DNA of 64,000 bases, from contig CAWCPR010000001.1 in NCBI GenBank assembly GCA_963797475.1, forward strand, positions 1,798,001 to 1,862,000. Direction: 5' to 3'. Shown piece after piece: positions 24,382-33,908 of the stretch. This DNA comes from CAWCPR01 sp963797475 (lineage in GTDB: Bacteria > Chloroflexota > Anaerolineae > Anaerolineales > UBA4823). The notes beneath the pieces were generated by a model, which saw only the letters and a list, made by a program, of their open reading frames with translations, did no database searches and was not told the origin of the DNA. Each line of letters begins with the position of its first letter. Position 1 is the stretch's first letter. The position numbers and the translations under genes were made by a program.

Positions 24382-25899
24382 ATGTCCCATATCGCCCGCT
24401 CCACCTTGATTATCGCTGTCTTCTTCGGCCTGGATAAAATCCTGGGATTTGCCCGCCAGATCCTGGTCGCGCATCTATTTGGGCTTACCTACCAAATCGA
24501 CGTCTTCAACGCGGCCAATAATATCCCCGACCTGCTCTCCGCGCTGATCTCCGGCGGCGCCCTGGGTGTAGCGCTGATCCCGGTTTTAAGTGAATATTTG
24601 GAGCTGCGCGGGCGTCCCCTGGCCTGGGACCTGTTTGCCCACATCATCAACCTGGCATTCCTGCTCACAGCTGCCCTGGCAGCGCTGATCGCCATTTTTG
24701 CGCAGCCCCTGGTGCATTACGTCATCGCCCCGGGCTTCCCGGCCCCTCAACAAGCGCTGACCGCCGAGTTGATGCGCCTGGACCTGTTTGCGATTGTCAT
24801 CTTCTCGATCAGCGGCCTGGTGATGGCCGGGCTGCAAGCCAACCAGCACTTTCTCCTGCCAGCCATGGCGCCCGGCCTGTATAACCTGGGACAGATCTTC
24901 GGCGTCGCCATCCTGGCGCCGGCTGCCGGCTTTGCCATTGGTCCGCTCAAACTGCCATCCTTCGGGCTGGGGATACACGGGCTGGTCTACGGGGTCATCC
25001 TAGGAGCCCTGCTGCACCTGGCAATCCAGGTGCCCGGTCTGGCCCATTTTCACTTCCGCTGGTCGCCTAAGATTGACCTGGGCGACCCGGGAGTGCGCCA
25101 GGTTCTGGGCCTGCTCGGACCACGGGTTCTGACCATGTTCTTTCTGCAGATGTTCTTCATCGCTCGCGATCACCTGGCCTCCGGCCTGGGTGAGGGGGCT
25201 GTTACCGCCCTGAACTATGGCTGGTTCATCATGCAGGTGCCCGAAACTTTGATCGGCACCGCCATAGCGATTGCCCTGCTGCCCACCCTCTCGGAGCAGA
25301 TGGCGCGCGGCGACGAAGAAGCGTTCCGCCAAACCGTGAATCGCGCCATTCGCACCCTGCTGGCGCTGACCCTGCCGGCTGCAGCCCTGCTTTCCGTCGC
25401 GCTGCCCCCACTGGTACAGGCGCTTTTCGGTTTCGACGTTGCCGGCACGAACCTGGTGGTGTGGGCGACGCGCGTCTACCTTTTGGGCTTAATGGGTCAT
25501 TCCATTCTGGAAGTAGCCTCGCGCTCTTTTTATGCCCGCCAGGATGCTGTTACACCCTTGATCGTTGCCGCGCTAAACGCCGGCGCATACATCCTGTTTG
25601 CCGTTGTCCTTTCCCGAAGAATGGGGGCGGTAGGGATTGCCCTGGCAAATACACTGGCTTTCAGCGCTGAAGCGCTTATGCTGCTCATTTTGCTCAACCG
25701 GCGGGTGCCGGGTTTGCTGCGGGTTGGGGGCACAATCCTGCGGGTCGGCCTTGCCAGCGCAGCCGGCGCTTTGCTGGTATTTGCTTTAATGCGCCTGCCT
25801 GTACCCGCGTTCTTCCTGGCGCTCGCGGCGTTGGGCGCGGGTGGGTTGTTTATACTGCCCTTCATCTGGCCCGAAGTCAAGATCTTAATCCGCCTTTAA
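24382..25899 (+). CDS. murJ: Lipid II flippase MurJ (MVF/MviN family)
   Basis: An integral membrane transporter of the MOP superfamily that flips the peptidoglycan precursor lipid II to the outer face of the membrane. At 505 residues it has the usual 14 hydrophobic segments. Family landmarks are the opening LDKILGFARQILVAHLFG, the NNIPDLLSALISGGALGVALIPVLSEY segment near residues 45-70 (the family's conserved N/D-F/L-x-A motif region), and MAPGLYNLGQI near 168. It stands alone between the tRNA genes and a convergent protease gene. If leaderless, it would be set apart from most neighbours, which have AGGAGG-type sites. Confidence 0.93.
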   Translation: MSHIARSTLIIAVFFGLDKILGFARQILVAHLFGLTYQIDVFNAANNIPDLLSALISGGALGVALIPVLSEYLELRGRPLAWDLFAHIINLAFLLTAALAALIAIFAQPLVHYVIAPGFPAPQQALTAELMRLDLFAIVIFSISGLVMAGLQANQHFLLPAMAPGLYNLGQIFGVAILAPAAGFAIGPLKLPSFGLGIHGLVYGVILGALLHLAIQVPGLAHFHFRWSPKIDLGDPGVRQVLGLLGPRVLTMFFLQMFFIARDHLASGLGEGAVTALNYGWFIMQVPETLIGTAIAIALLPTLSEQMARGDEEAFRQTVNRAIRTLLALTLPAAALLSVALPPLVQALFGFDVAGTNLVVWATRVYLLGLMGHSILEVASRSFYARQDAVTPLIVAALNAGAYILFAVVLSRRMGAVGIALANTLAFSAEALMLLILLNRRVPGLLRVGGTILRVGLASAAGALLVFALMRLPVPAFFLALAALGAGGLFILPFIWPEVKILIRL

Positions 25900-25952
25900 A
25901 CGCCGGCAGATCAATTCTCAAACGGTGGCCAGCCCACCTCCAGGGGAAAAGC

Positions 25953-27617
25953 TCACCTCGTTACCGATCCGTTTTGCACCAGCCAGGGGAAAAAGACGGC
26001 GAACTTGGGCGGCTGCTGGGTGCTGCTGGGCGTTGGGCTGGGGGCGACGGTGGATGTCGGGCTGGGAGGCGTAACCGTTGGGGTGGCAGTAGCAGTCGGC
26101 GTGGCAGTGGGGGTCTCCGTAGGCAGGGAACTAGCCGCGTCCTGGTAAGCCGCCAGGACATCCAGCATCCCGTAACCGTAGACATTGTTGGGAACCTGGG
26201 TATCTGTATCTCCGCCGCAGCCCTGGGAGGTGGCCAGATGTTGGGCGCTTTCTTCCAGGATCAGCTCGGTCGCGTCGACATCATGGCGCAGCCCTGGAAC
26301 GGCCGACCAGAGCAATACCACCGCGCCGGCGACGTGCGGTGCGGCCATAGAAGTCCCGCTGAACGAGGTGTAACTATTCCCAGGAATGCTCGATCGCACG
26401 GTGATGCCCGGGGCGACCAGGTCCGGTTTGCGCAGGTTGCTTCCATCCGCGGTCACCGGCCCGCGGGCGCTTAAGCCGGCGATCGAGTTGCTCTGGTAGT
26501 TGGTCGCGCCGACCGTAATGGAGGCGTCCTCCAGGCCGGGTGGATCGCTGATGGTCGAGCAGGCCGACCCGGAATTGCCCGCAGACACCGCCATAAAAAC
26601 CCCGGCGGCGCGCAGGTTCTGCAAGGCGACTTGCAGGCTGTCGGGAGCGCAGGTCTCTCCAGGCGGGCAGCTATAGGAATTCCCAACCGCATCCGGACGC
26701 AGGTCTGGATTGGGGTTCTGCTGGCTCAAGTCCCAGGGGGCCAGAAAGAACTGCATACATTCAATGTACGTGCTTGGCCGGCCCACGCCATCATCCATAT
26801 TGCGGCAGGCGATCCACTTCGCCCCCGGGGCCATCCCGATCTGGTTCGCACCGCCATCATCCCCAACTCCGCTGCCCATGGTGTGGGTGCCATGCCCATA
26901 ATCATCGCAAGGCGCGCTGCTGCTAAAACCACACGAATTGCCCCCGTCCCCGCTGATGTCCTCGTGCACTGCATCCCACCAGTTGAAATTGTGGTCGGCG
27001 TTGGCGCCGTCCCAGCCGCGGTAGTTCGGCTGGAGAGCGGGGTGATCCCACTGCACCCCGGTATCCGCGTTGGCGTAAACCATGCCCTGGCCGTTGAAGC
27101 CCAGCCCCCACAGGTCCGGCGCGTGCACCCAGGTCAGGTTCCACTCAATCCCCTGCGGGGCCGAAATTCCGGGTTGCCCCGCCTCCTCCAGCGGGACCTG
27201 GAATGGGCGATCGCTTTCAATCGCCTGCACATCGCTTCGCCGGGCTAATGCATCCACCACGAGGCGGTCCCCCTGCACCGCGATCAGGTTGGCGATGTAA
27301 TAGGGTCGGTAGCGCGCCTTTAAGGAGTCCAGCAGGTGCAGGATGACCGGCTGGCTGGCGTTGGATTCCTGGCGCAAGGCCCCATAAACGGTTCGGCCTT
27401 GCTCCTTCCAATCGCTGGCCTGCCTCGCCACCCGAGCCGCATCCACTTGATCTCTAAGAAGAACGAGGAAATGGCCGGTTTTCCCGTCCGCGGTGTCCGC
27501 CAGAACGCGCGGGTCCAGTCGCACTGCCAGGGAAGGGGGCGCAGCCCCGTTCGCCAGGCTGGATGCAGAAACGAGCAAAATCAGCAGCGATATTAAACTG
27601 AAGAACCGGATTCTCAA
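25953..27617 (-). CDS. Exported subtilisin-like serine protease (S8) with Thr/Pro-rich C-terminal stalk
   Basis: A secreted S8 peptidase, 554 residues. A signal peptide (hydrophobic FFSLISLLILLVSASSLANG) is followed by an inhibitor_I9-type propeptide (about 45-145, GHFLVLLRDQVD start). The catalytic triad is Asp in NADTGVQW near 189, His in GHGTHTMG near 242 and Ser in GTSMAAPHVAG near 420, with the oxyanion Asn in SAGNSG near 345. A stalk of TPTATP-like repeats leads to a hydrophobic end, FAVFFPWLV, and a short tail. The start codon is TTG; AGAGG, which overlaps the stop of the metal ATPase gene eight bases before, is its ribosome site, so the two are coupled. Substrate unknown. Confidence 0.92.
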   Translation of the reverse strand: MRIRFFSLISLLILLVSASSLANGAAPPSLAVRLDPRVLADTADGKTGHFLVLLRDQVDAARVARQASDWKEQGRTVYGALRQESNASQPVILHLLDSLKARYRPYYIANLIAVQGDRLVVDALARRSDVQAIESDRPFQVPLEEAGQPGISAPQGIEWNLTWVHAPDLWGLGFNGQGMVYANADTGVQWDHPALQPNYRGWDGANADHNFNWWDAVHEDISGDGGNSCGFSSSAPCDDYGHGTHTMGSGVGDDGGANQIGMAPGAKWIACRNMDDGVGRPSTYIECMQFFLAPWDLSQQNPNPDLRPDAVGNSYSCPPGETCAPDSLQVALQNLRAAGVFMAVSAGNSGSACSTISDPPGLEDASITVGATNYQSNSIAGLSARGPVTADGSNLRKPDLVAPGITVRSSIPGNSYTSFSGTSMAAPHVAGAVVLLWSAVPGLRHDVDATELILEESAQHLATSQGCGGDTDTQVPNNVYGYGMLDVLAAYQDAASSLPTETPTATPTATATPTVTPPSPTSTVAPSPTPSSTQQPPKFAVFFPWLVQNGSVTR

Positions 27618-27625
27618 AAGTAGGG

Positions 27626-29803
27626 TTACCTCTGGCGGAGTAAGCGCGAAGAATTGGCCAGGATCCCCAGGTCGGGCAGTGATTGGGCTGCGGCAGCCAG
27701 GACGGGCGGTAAAAAGCCCAATGCCGCCAGGGAAAGCCCTGCCAGGTTGTAGAATGCCGTGAAGGCAATATTCATTTTTACCACCCGCATGGTGCGCCGG
27801 CTGATTTCAAGCGCGGACGGAACCAGGGCCCAATCTTCACGCATCAGGGCGATGTGAGCCGCTTCGATGGCGATATCGCTTCCGGCGGCCCCCATTGCGA
27901 TACCGACGTCGGCCTGCGCCAGGGCAGGGGCATCATTCACCCCATCGCCAACCATGATGACGATATGCCCGCCAGCCTGGTAGTCCTTCACAACCCCAAT
28001 CTTATCTTCAGGCAGCAGGTTCGCCCGGTAACGCACGCCCAATTCTTGAGCCAGCGCGGCGGCAGACTGTTCGTTATCGCCGGTCAGCAGCTCGATCTCG
28101 GCGATGCCCATCGAACGCAGGCTCTGGATCGCCCGCGGAACTTCCGGTCTGAGCGTATCGGCCGCCGCCAATAATCCAGCCGGCCTGCCGTCCAGGGCAA
28201 TGTATAACAGCGTTTTACCCTGCGCCTGCAGCGGCGCTGCCAGGGAAGCCAGCGGTCCATCGACCTCTTGCTCGCCTGAAGCGGTGTAACGCCCATTCGC
28301 GCCGGCCGCCAGCCGCCAACTGCCCACCTCAACCGCGCACCCATCGATCCTGGCCCGCACGCCCAGGCCGGGCAGCGCTTCAAAATCTTGCGGATCTGCC
28401 AGCTTCAAGTCGCGCTGGCGGGCTGCCAGCCTGACCGCTTCGGCCAGCGGGTGCTCGGAAAAGCGCTCGGCCGAGGCTGCATAAAAAAGCAGGTCCCGGC
28501 GCGCCTGCTCACTGTCATCGCTCTCTTTACGGCTGCCGGGCAGGCTCGCCTCTTGCGCCTGCAAAACAACGATATCGGTAATTTGCGGCTTGCCCAGGGT
28601 CAGTGTGCCGGTCTTGTCGATCAGTAGGACGTCGGCGCGGGAGAGAATTTCCAGGTACTTCCCGCCCTTAATCATCACCCCACGCCTGGCCCCCGCCCCA
28701 ATGGAAGCCAGCATGGCGATTGGGGTTGCCAAAGCAAACGAACACGAGCAGGCCACGACCAGGACCGCCGCGGTCGCCAGCGGGTCGCGCCGGAGAAGGA
28801 AGGTCAGGAAGGCTACACCTGCGACGACCGGAAGGTAATAGGCAGAGAATTTATCAGCGACCCGTTGAACCGCGGCGCGGTGCATTTCCGCCTCTTCAAC
28901 CAGCTTCACCACGCGCCCAAAGGTGGTGTCCGCTCCAACCTGTGTTGCGCAGACGCGCAAGCCTCCCAGGCGGGCCAGCGTCGCAGCATAAACGTGCGAC
29001 CCCGGGCCCGCTTCAACCGGCATTGCTTCGCCGGTGATGGCGGACTGGTCCAACGTCGCCTGACCGCTGAGCACTTCCCCATCCACAGGGATTTTCTCGC
29101 CAGGTCTCACAATCACGACTTCGCCGACCTTCAACTGGCTGGCCGGGATTTCGACCTCTTCGCCCTGGCGCTCGACCCGCGCGGTTTGGGGCGCCAGGGC
29201 AGCCAGGTCTTTTACGGCTTTGCGGGCTCGCTCGGTGGTGAAGCGTTCGGTGAAGTCACCCACGCGCATGAAAAATACCACGACTACTGCCGTCGCCCAT
29301 TCTCCCACCGCCAGGGCTGCGATCACGCCCACGCTCATCAAGGTATGGGAGATCACCTGCTTGTGCAGAGCCGCCCGGATCACATTTAGAAAAACCGGAT
29401 AACCGGCGACCAGCACAATCGCCAGGCCCAGCGGCCAGGGCAGGCGCTCGGTGATTTTTTCAAATAACCCCAGCCATTCGCCAACGATGACGGTGAACAG
29501 CACCACGCCAAACACCAGGCCCAGAATTCCCAGCACGGGCCGGGTGAAATTCTGTAACCCCGGCGGGCTATACGGCTCTTTTTCCGCCTCGGGCACACTG
29601 TATCCTGCCGCCTCGACAGCCTTGCGGATCTCCGCCAGGCCCACCCGCTGCGGGTCCAGGCGGGCCACTGCTTTTTCGGAAGTCAGAAAAACGTCGACGG
29701 AATCGACCCCAGGTAAGGCCGCGATGGCATGCTGCACGTGCATACTGCACTCCGTGCAATCCATACCCCGAATGGGGACCTCGAGGACTTCTAACCTGGA
29801 CAC
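27626..29803 (-). CDS. P1B-type heavy-metal ATPase with N-terminal HMA domain
   Basis: A membrane pump exporting a transition metal at the cost of ATP; 725 residues. An HMA domain at residues 8-70 binds metal with GMDCTEC. The transmembrane metal site is in ACSCSFALATP near 349, where the usual Cys-Pro-Cys appears as Cys-Ser-Cys. The phosphorylation motif DKTGTLT is near 396, the SEHPLAEA histidine-proline motif near 452 and the hinge GDGVNDAPAL near 620. Translation starts at GTG. It lies 12 bases after the last gene of the BMP-type ABC operon and is read with it. The metal cannot be told from sequence; Cu, Zn and Mn are options. Confidence 0.92.
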   Translation of the reverse strand: MSRLEVLEVPIRGMDCTECSMHVQHAIAALPGVDSVDVFLTSEKAVARLDPQRVGLAEIRKAVEAAGYSVPEAEKEPYSPPGLQNFTRPVLGILGLVFGVVLFTVIVGEWLGLFEKITERLPWPLGLAIVLVAGYPVFLNVIRAALHKQVISHTLMSVGVIAALAVGEWATAVVVVFFMRVGDFTERFTTERARKAVKDLAALAPQTARVERQGEEVEIPASQLKVGEVVIVRPGEKIPVDGEVLSGQATLDQSAITGEAMPVEAGPGSHVYAATLARLGGLRVCATQVGADTTFGRVVKLVEEAEMHRAAVQRVADKFSAYYLPVVAGVAFLTFLLRRDPLATAAVLVVACSCSFALATPIAMLASIGAGARRGVMIKGGKYLEILSRADVLLIDKTGTLTLGKPQITDIVVLQAQEASLPGSRKESDDSEQARRDLLFYAASAERFSEHPLAEAVRLAARQRDLKLADPQDFEALPGLGVRARIDGCAVEVGSWRLAAGANGRYTASGEQEVDGPLASLAAPLQAQGKTLLYIALDGRPAGLLAAADTLRPEVPRAIQSLRSMGIAEIELLTGDNEQSAAALAQELGVRYRANLLPEDKIGVVKDYQAGGHIVIMVGDGVNDAPALAQADVGIAMGAAGSDIAIEAAHIALMREDWALVPSALEISRRTMRVVKMNIAFTAFYNLAGLSLAALGFLPPVLAAAAQSLPDLGILANSSRLLRQR

Positions 29804-29815
29804 GAAGCGCCTGAC

Positions 29816-30916
29816 CTATTGTTTCTCATAAGGCGTGCCGTCAGCAGCCGGGGGAACGGCGCGTCCCACGACGCCGGACAGCACGATAATGGTCAACAGG
29901 TACGGCAGCATTTGCGGAATTTGCGAGGGGATATCCGGGCGGAAAATGCTTATTGTAGACGTGACGCTGCTGCCAAGGCCAAAGATCAACGAGCCCAGCA
30001 AAGCCCCAAATGGATTCCACTTGCCGAAGATCATGGCAGCCAACCCGATGAAACCCAGGCCATTGGTCATTAACGGGTTGAACACATCGACTGCTTCCAG
30101 GGTAAACCACGCGCCGCCCAGTCCGGCGATCAGGCCGCCCACCAGCACGTTGATGTAACGAATACGGAAAACGTTGATGCCAAGCGTATCAGCCGCCAGC
30201 GGGTGCTCGCCCACCGCGCGGGTGCGCAGGCCCCACGGAGTGAAGAACAAAACATAAGAGATGGCCACAGTGATAAGCAGCACCATATATTCCAGAGGCT
30301 TTTGTTGGAAAAGGATTGGCCCGATGACCGGGATGCTGGAGAGCAGTGGTACGTTCCAGATTGGGAAGGTCCCCGGTCCGGCGGGCAGGTTCTGCGCCAG
30401 AAACTGGCGGTACAGGTAGCCCGTCACCCCGATTGCCAGGATGTTAACCACCGTGCCGCTGATGATCTGGTCGGCGCGAAACTTGATCGATACGACGGCA
30501 TGCAGGGCCTGAAAAATCAGCGCGGCGACCAGGCTCAACACGAGCGCCAGCCAGCGGCTGATCGTGCCGGCGGCGGCCGGGCCCAACAAGTCTTTCAAGG
30601 CCTGGAAAGCGAACAGGTTTACCGCATAAGCGACCATTGCGGACACTAACATTTTCCCCTCAATGCCAATATCGACCACGCCGGCTCGCTCACACATCAC
30701 GCCGCACAATGCGGCAAATGCGATTGGGGTTGCCAGGCGCAGCGTCTGCGCCAGCGTGCCGATCACACAATCGCCATTGCATTTGCCGCCGATGACCAGA
30801 TTTAAAAGCCCCCAGGCCGCCACCATTGCCAAGATGGCGAACAACGCCGTGATCCACCAGGCCCCATTTCGGACCCGGCTTCGCAAACTGCCAAGGGATT
30901 GGGTCTGTGTCGCCAT
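29816..30916 (-). CDS. BMP-type nucleoside ABC transporter permease, second subunit
   Basis: An inner-membrane permease of the branched-chain/ribose transporter superfamily; the family GVMCERAGVVDIGIEGKML near residue 72 and the FRIRYINVLVGGLIAGLGGAWFTLEAVDVF region mark the NupQ-like subunit of BMP-dependent nucleoside importers. 366 residues with about nine hydrophobic segments. The ATG is three bases after the stop of the first permease gene, with GGGAGG overlapping that stop. It forms the channel with the next permease and is driven by the ATPase further upstream. Confidence 0.92.
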   Translation of the reverse strand: MATQTQSLGSLRSRVRNGAWWITALFAILAMVAAWGLLNLVIGGKCNGDCVIGTLAQTLRLATPIAFAALCGVMCERAGVVDIGIEGKMLVSAMVAYAVNLFAFQALKDLLGPAAAGTISRWLALVLSLVAALIFQALHAVVSIKFRADQIISGTVVNILAIGVTGYLYRQFLAQNLPAGPGTFPIWNVPLLSSIPVIGPILFQQKPLEYMVLLITVAISYVLFFTPWGLRTRAVGEHPLAADTLGINVFRIRYINVLVGGLIAGLGGAWFTLEAVDVFNPLMTNGLGFIGLAAMIFGKWNPFGALLGSLIFGLGSSVTSTISIFRPDIPSQIPQMLPYLLTIIVLSGVVGRAVPPAADGTPYEKQ

Positions 30917-30919
30917 CGT

Positions 30920-32287
30920 CTAACCTCCCCAACCGCGCGTCAGTGGGGCTTCTTCCTCAACTCGCCGCTCGGCCCGCAGGCGATAAAGCCAGCGCACAAT
31001 CGGCGGCGCAGCCACAAACAACAGCACCAGGGCCTGGATCAAGGAAATGATGTATTTCGAAACGCCGGAGGCCAGCTCCATCAAGTCTGCGCCATTACGC
31101 ATCGCCCCGAACAGGAATGAGGCGGCGATGATGCCAAACGGGTTATTCTTCGCCAGCAGGGCAATAGCAATACTATCAAAACCGTACCCGCTGGAGAAAA
31201 ACAAAGGCAGGCAGCGGCAGGTGGATACGCCGATGACTTCGATGGTGCCAGCGATCCCCGCCAGGGCCCCGGAGATCGCCATTGCGAGGACGATATTGCG
31301 GGTGATATTCACGCCGGCGTAACGCGCTGCGTTGGGGTTTGCGCCCACCGTGCGCAGCTCAAAGCCAATCGTTGTGCGGAACAAAAGCCACCAGACAAAA
31401 ACTGCTGCAAGAAGGGCGATAAACAGCCCGGTATGCAGCCGGTCATATTGGTCTTGAAAGGGCCACCAAATGCGGGTCAAGAGCGGCAGGGCTACAAAGC
31501 TCAGCACACCGATCACCAGCGCAAACCCAATCGCTGCCAACCGTCTCTGATTGTCCTTCTGCAGACGCTGGCTCAGCGATGGCAGGGAAATAAGCCAACG
31601 AGCAACCAACCACGCCAGAAAAGCGAAAAGCACGGCTACTGCAAGGGCATTTAGCGGGTCCTGCAAGCGCTGCGGTATACCGTACAGGGTCCAGATCTCG
31701 GCATTGGAGGCCACAGGTACAGTCTGGGTCGCGCTGCTGCTCTTATCCTTGAGCGGCCCGCTGATCAAATATTCGACCAATCGGAAGGCCACGTAATTCA
31801 TCATGATGGTGTTGATCACTTCATGCGCGCCGGTGCGGGCTTTCAAGTAACCGGGTATCGCTCCCCAGATGGCGCCTCCTAAAGCCCCAGCGCCCAGCGT
31901 AAGCGGCAGGTGAATGATCGCCGGAAGCCCACGAAATGCTGCACCGGCCCAGGCCGAGCAAACCGCGCCAATATAAAATTGTCCCTCAACCCCGATGTTG
32001 AACAGGCCGGTTTTGAAGCCTACAGCGACAGCCAGGCTGAGCAAGATATAGGGGATCGTAGCCACCAGGGACTCGGACAAACCACGCTGCTTGGTGATTG
32101 CCCCGCGGAACAGGCCCGAGTATGCCTCGCCAACTGCCGCCAGGCTGCCGCTGGTAAACCAGATCACCAGGGCGCCTATAATCAACGCCGTCAGGATTGC
32201 CAGCGCCGGCATTTTCATCGAATCCAAAAAACGAAGCAGCGAACTGCGCTCTGCGTTAGAGGGTGGTGCGCTCACCGCTTCAGCCAT
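30920..32287 (-). CDS. BMP-type nucleoside ABC transporter permease, first subunit
   Basis: A NupP-like permease: FKTGLFNIGVEGQFYIGAV near residue 90, ARTGAHEVINTIMMNYVAF near 150 and ELRTVGANPNAARYAGV near 315 are family landmarks. 455 residues, longer than many relatives (about 350-400) because of an extra hydrophobic stretch and loop near 190-300. The ATG at 32287 has GGAGGG five bases before it and overlaps the ATPase stop by eight bases; an upstream in-frame start at 32293 is less well placed. Confidence 0.92.
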   Translation of the reverse strand: MAEAVSAPPSNAERSSLLRFLDSMKMPALAILTALIIGALVIWFTSGSLAAVGEAYSGLFRGAITKQRGLSESLVATIPYILLSLAVAVGFKTGLFNIGVEGQFYIGAVCSAWAGAAFRGLPAIIHLPLTLGAGALGGAIWGAIPGYLKARTGAHEVINTIMMNYVAFRLVEYLISGPLKDKSSSATQTVPVASNAEIWTLYGIPQRLQDPLNALAVAVLFAFLAWLVARWLISLPSLSQRLQKDNQRRLAAIGFALVIGVLSFVALPLLTRIWWPFQDQYDRLHTGLFIALLAAVFVWWLLFRTTIGFELRTVGANPNAARYAGVNITRNIVLAMAISGALAGIAGTIEVIGVSTCRCLPLFFSSGYGFDSIAIALLAKNNPFGIIAASFLFGAMRNGADLMELASGVSKYIISLIQALVLLFVAAPPIVRWLYRLRAERRVEEEAPLTRGWGG

Positions 32288-33827
32288 TCTCACCCTCCTT
32301 CGTTATGCCGGCCATCAGCAAACCCAATTGTTCCCGGGTAGCTACATTTGCATCCAGAGTCTCCAGGATGCGGCCTTTATACATCACCGCGATCCGATCC
32401 GAAAGGCTCATAATTTCATCCAATTCGGCGCTGATCAGCAGCACCGCCGAACCTTTATCGCGCGCCTCCACAATCCGGCCATGGATGAATTCAATGCTGC
32501 CCACATCCAGGCCGCGAGTGGGCTGGTTGACCACCAGCAGCTTGAAAGGTCGAGACAGCTCGCGGGCCACGATCACTTTCTGCTGGTTGCCGCCGGATAG
32601 CGACCCGGCCATGGTCATGATCCCAGGCGTGCGCACGTCGAACATTTTTACGAGTTCTTTGGCCTGTTTTTCGATCACCGGGAAATTTATCTCGACACCC
32701 GTAGCAAATGGAGACAGGTAATAAGTGCACAACACCAGGTTATCCCGGATGGGAAATGTAAGCACCAGGCCATGCTTATGGCGGTCCTCGGGCACATGGG
32801 CGGTGCCAACCTCCACAACCTGGCGAGGGCTGGCGTGGGTGATATCGTGACCGATAATGGTCACCACCCCGCTTTCCGCCGGGCGCAGTCCCGTGAGCGC
32901 TTCAGCAAGCTCTGTCTGACCATTTCCTTGCACGCCGGCGATGCCCAGGATCTCCCCCTCACACACATCAAACGAAACGCCGTCCACAGCCAGATGATCG
33001 CGATCGTCTTTGACGTTCAGTTCCTTCACGACCAGGATTGGCTGCCCAGGGCTTGCCTCGGTCTTATCCACTTGCAGGATCACCTTGCGACCCACCATCA
33101 TTTCCGCCAGATCCTCACGGGTCGCCTGGGCCGGGTCGACGGACCCGACCATCTGCCCGGTGCGCATAACGCTGATCCGGTTTGCCACGGCAAAGACCTC
33201 CCGCAGCTTGTGGGTGATAAAAACGATTGACTTATTTTGTTCTATCAGCGTGCGCATGATGACGAACAACTCATCCGCCTCTTGTGGGGTGAGCACTGCC
33301 GTGGGCTCGTCCAGGATGAGAATCTCGGCGGAACGATAAAGGGCCTTGACGATCTCCACCCGCTGTTGGGCGCCGACTGGCAGGTCCTTAACGTAAGCGT
33401 CCGGGTCTACATCCAGCTCGTAGGCATGGCTTAATTCGCGGATACGGCTTGCAACGCTGCGCCGGTCCAAAACTGCAAGCTTCCCCATCGCCCGGGTAGA
33501 CTGAACCAGCGATTCTTGCCCCAACATGATGTTCTCTGTGACCGTGAGCGGCGGCACTAACATAAAGTGTTGGTGAACCATGCCGATACCCTTGGCTATG
33601 GCATCATGCGGGGAGGTGATGTGCACCTGTTCGCCGTTGATAAATATCTGGCCCTCATCCGGCTGGTAAAGCCCGTACAGGATGTTCATCAACGTGGATT
33701 TACCGGCCCCATTCTCTCCAAGAAGGGCGTGGATTTCGCCTTTACGAAGCTCGAAATCGATATGATCGTTGGCGAGCACCCCCGGAAAACGCTTGGTGAT
33801 GCCGATCGTTTGGAGGGCTAAGGTCAT
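32280..33827 (-). CDS. BMP-type nucleoside ABC transporter ATPase (two fused nucleotide-binding domains)
   Basis: A 515-residue tandem ATPase. Domain 1 has Walker A GENGAGKSTLMN near 38, a signature region reading LPVGAQQRVEI (the canonical LSGGQ is degenerate, normal for this family) and Walker B ILILDEPTAVLTPQE near 170. Domain 2 has a loose Walker A (GVQGNGQTELAE near 295), a clear LSGGNQQKV signature near 412 and LLVVNQPTRGLDVG, where Asn-Gln replaces the usual Asp-Glu, again normal for RbsA-like proteins. It powers the two permeases encoded downstream with overlapping reading frames. Ribosome site AGGGAG. Confidence 0.93.
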   Translation of the reverse strand: MTLALQTIGITKRFPGVLANDHIDFELRKGEIHALLGENGAGKSTLMNILYGLYQPDEGQIFINGEQVHITSPHDAIAKGIGMVHQHFMLVPPLTVTENIMLGQESLVQSTRAMGKLAVLDRRSVASRIRELSHAYELDVDPDAYVKDLPVGAQQRVEIVKALYRSAEILILDEPTAVLTPQEADELFVIMRTLIEQNKSIVFITHKLREVFAVANRISVMRTGQMVGSVDPAQATREDLAEMMVGRKVILQVDKTEASPGQPILVVKELNVKDDRDHLAVDGVSFDVCEGEILGIAGVQGNGQTELAEALTGLRPAESGVVTIIGHDITHASPRQVVEVGTAHVPEDRHKHGLVLTFPIRDNLVLCTYYLSPFATGVEINFPVIEKQAKELVKMFDVRTPGIMTMAGSLSGGNQQKVIVARELSRPFKLLVVNQPTRGLDVGSIEFIHGRIVEARDKGSAVLLISAELDEIMSLSDRIAVMYKGRILETLDANVATREQLGLLMAGITKEGENG

Positions 33828-33855
33828 TCCAGTCTCCCTTACTGGTGTTTAGAAA

Positions 33856-33890
33856 TAGAGGGTGCTGCACTCACTTTACAGCACCCTCTA
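33856..33890 (-). terminator. Intra-operon stem-loop after the BMP binding protein gene
   Basis: TAGAGGGTGCTG and CAGCACCCTCTA form a perfect 12-base stem around an 11-base loop; on the minus strand TTTCTAAAC follows. It lies in the 81-base gap between the binding protein gene and the ATPase gene, where a partial terminator would give an excess of binding protein. Confidence 0.75.
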
Positions 33891-33908
33891 TCCTCATGAA
33901 CGATCAGC

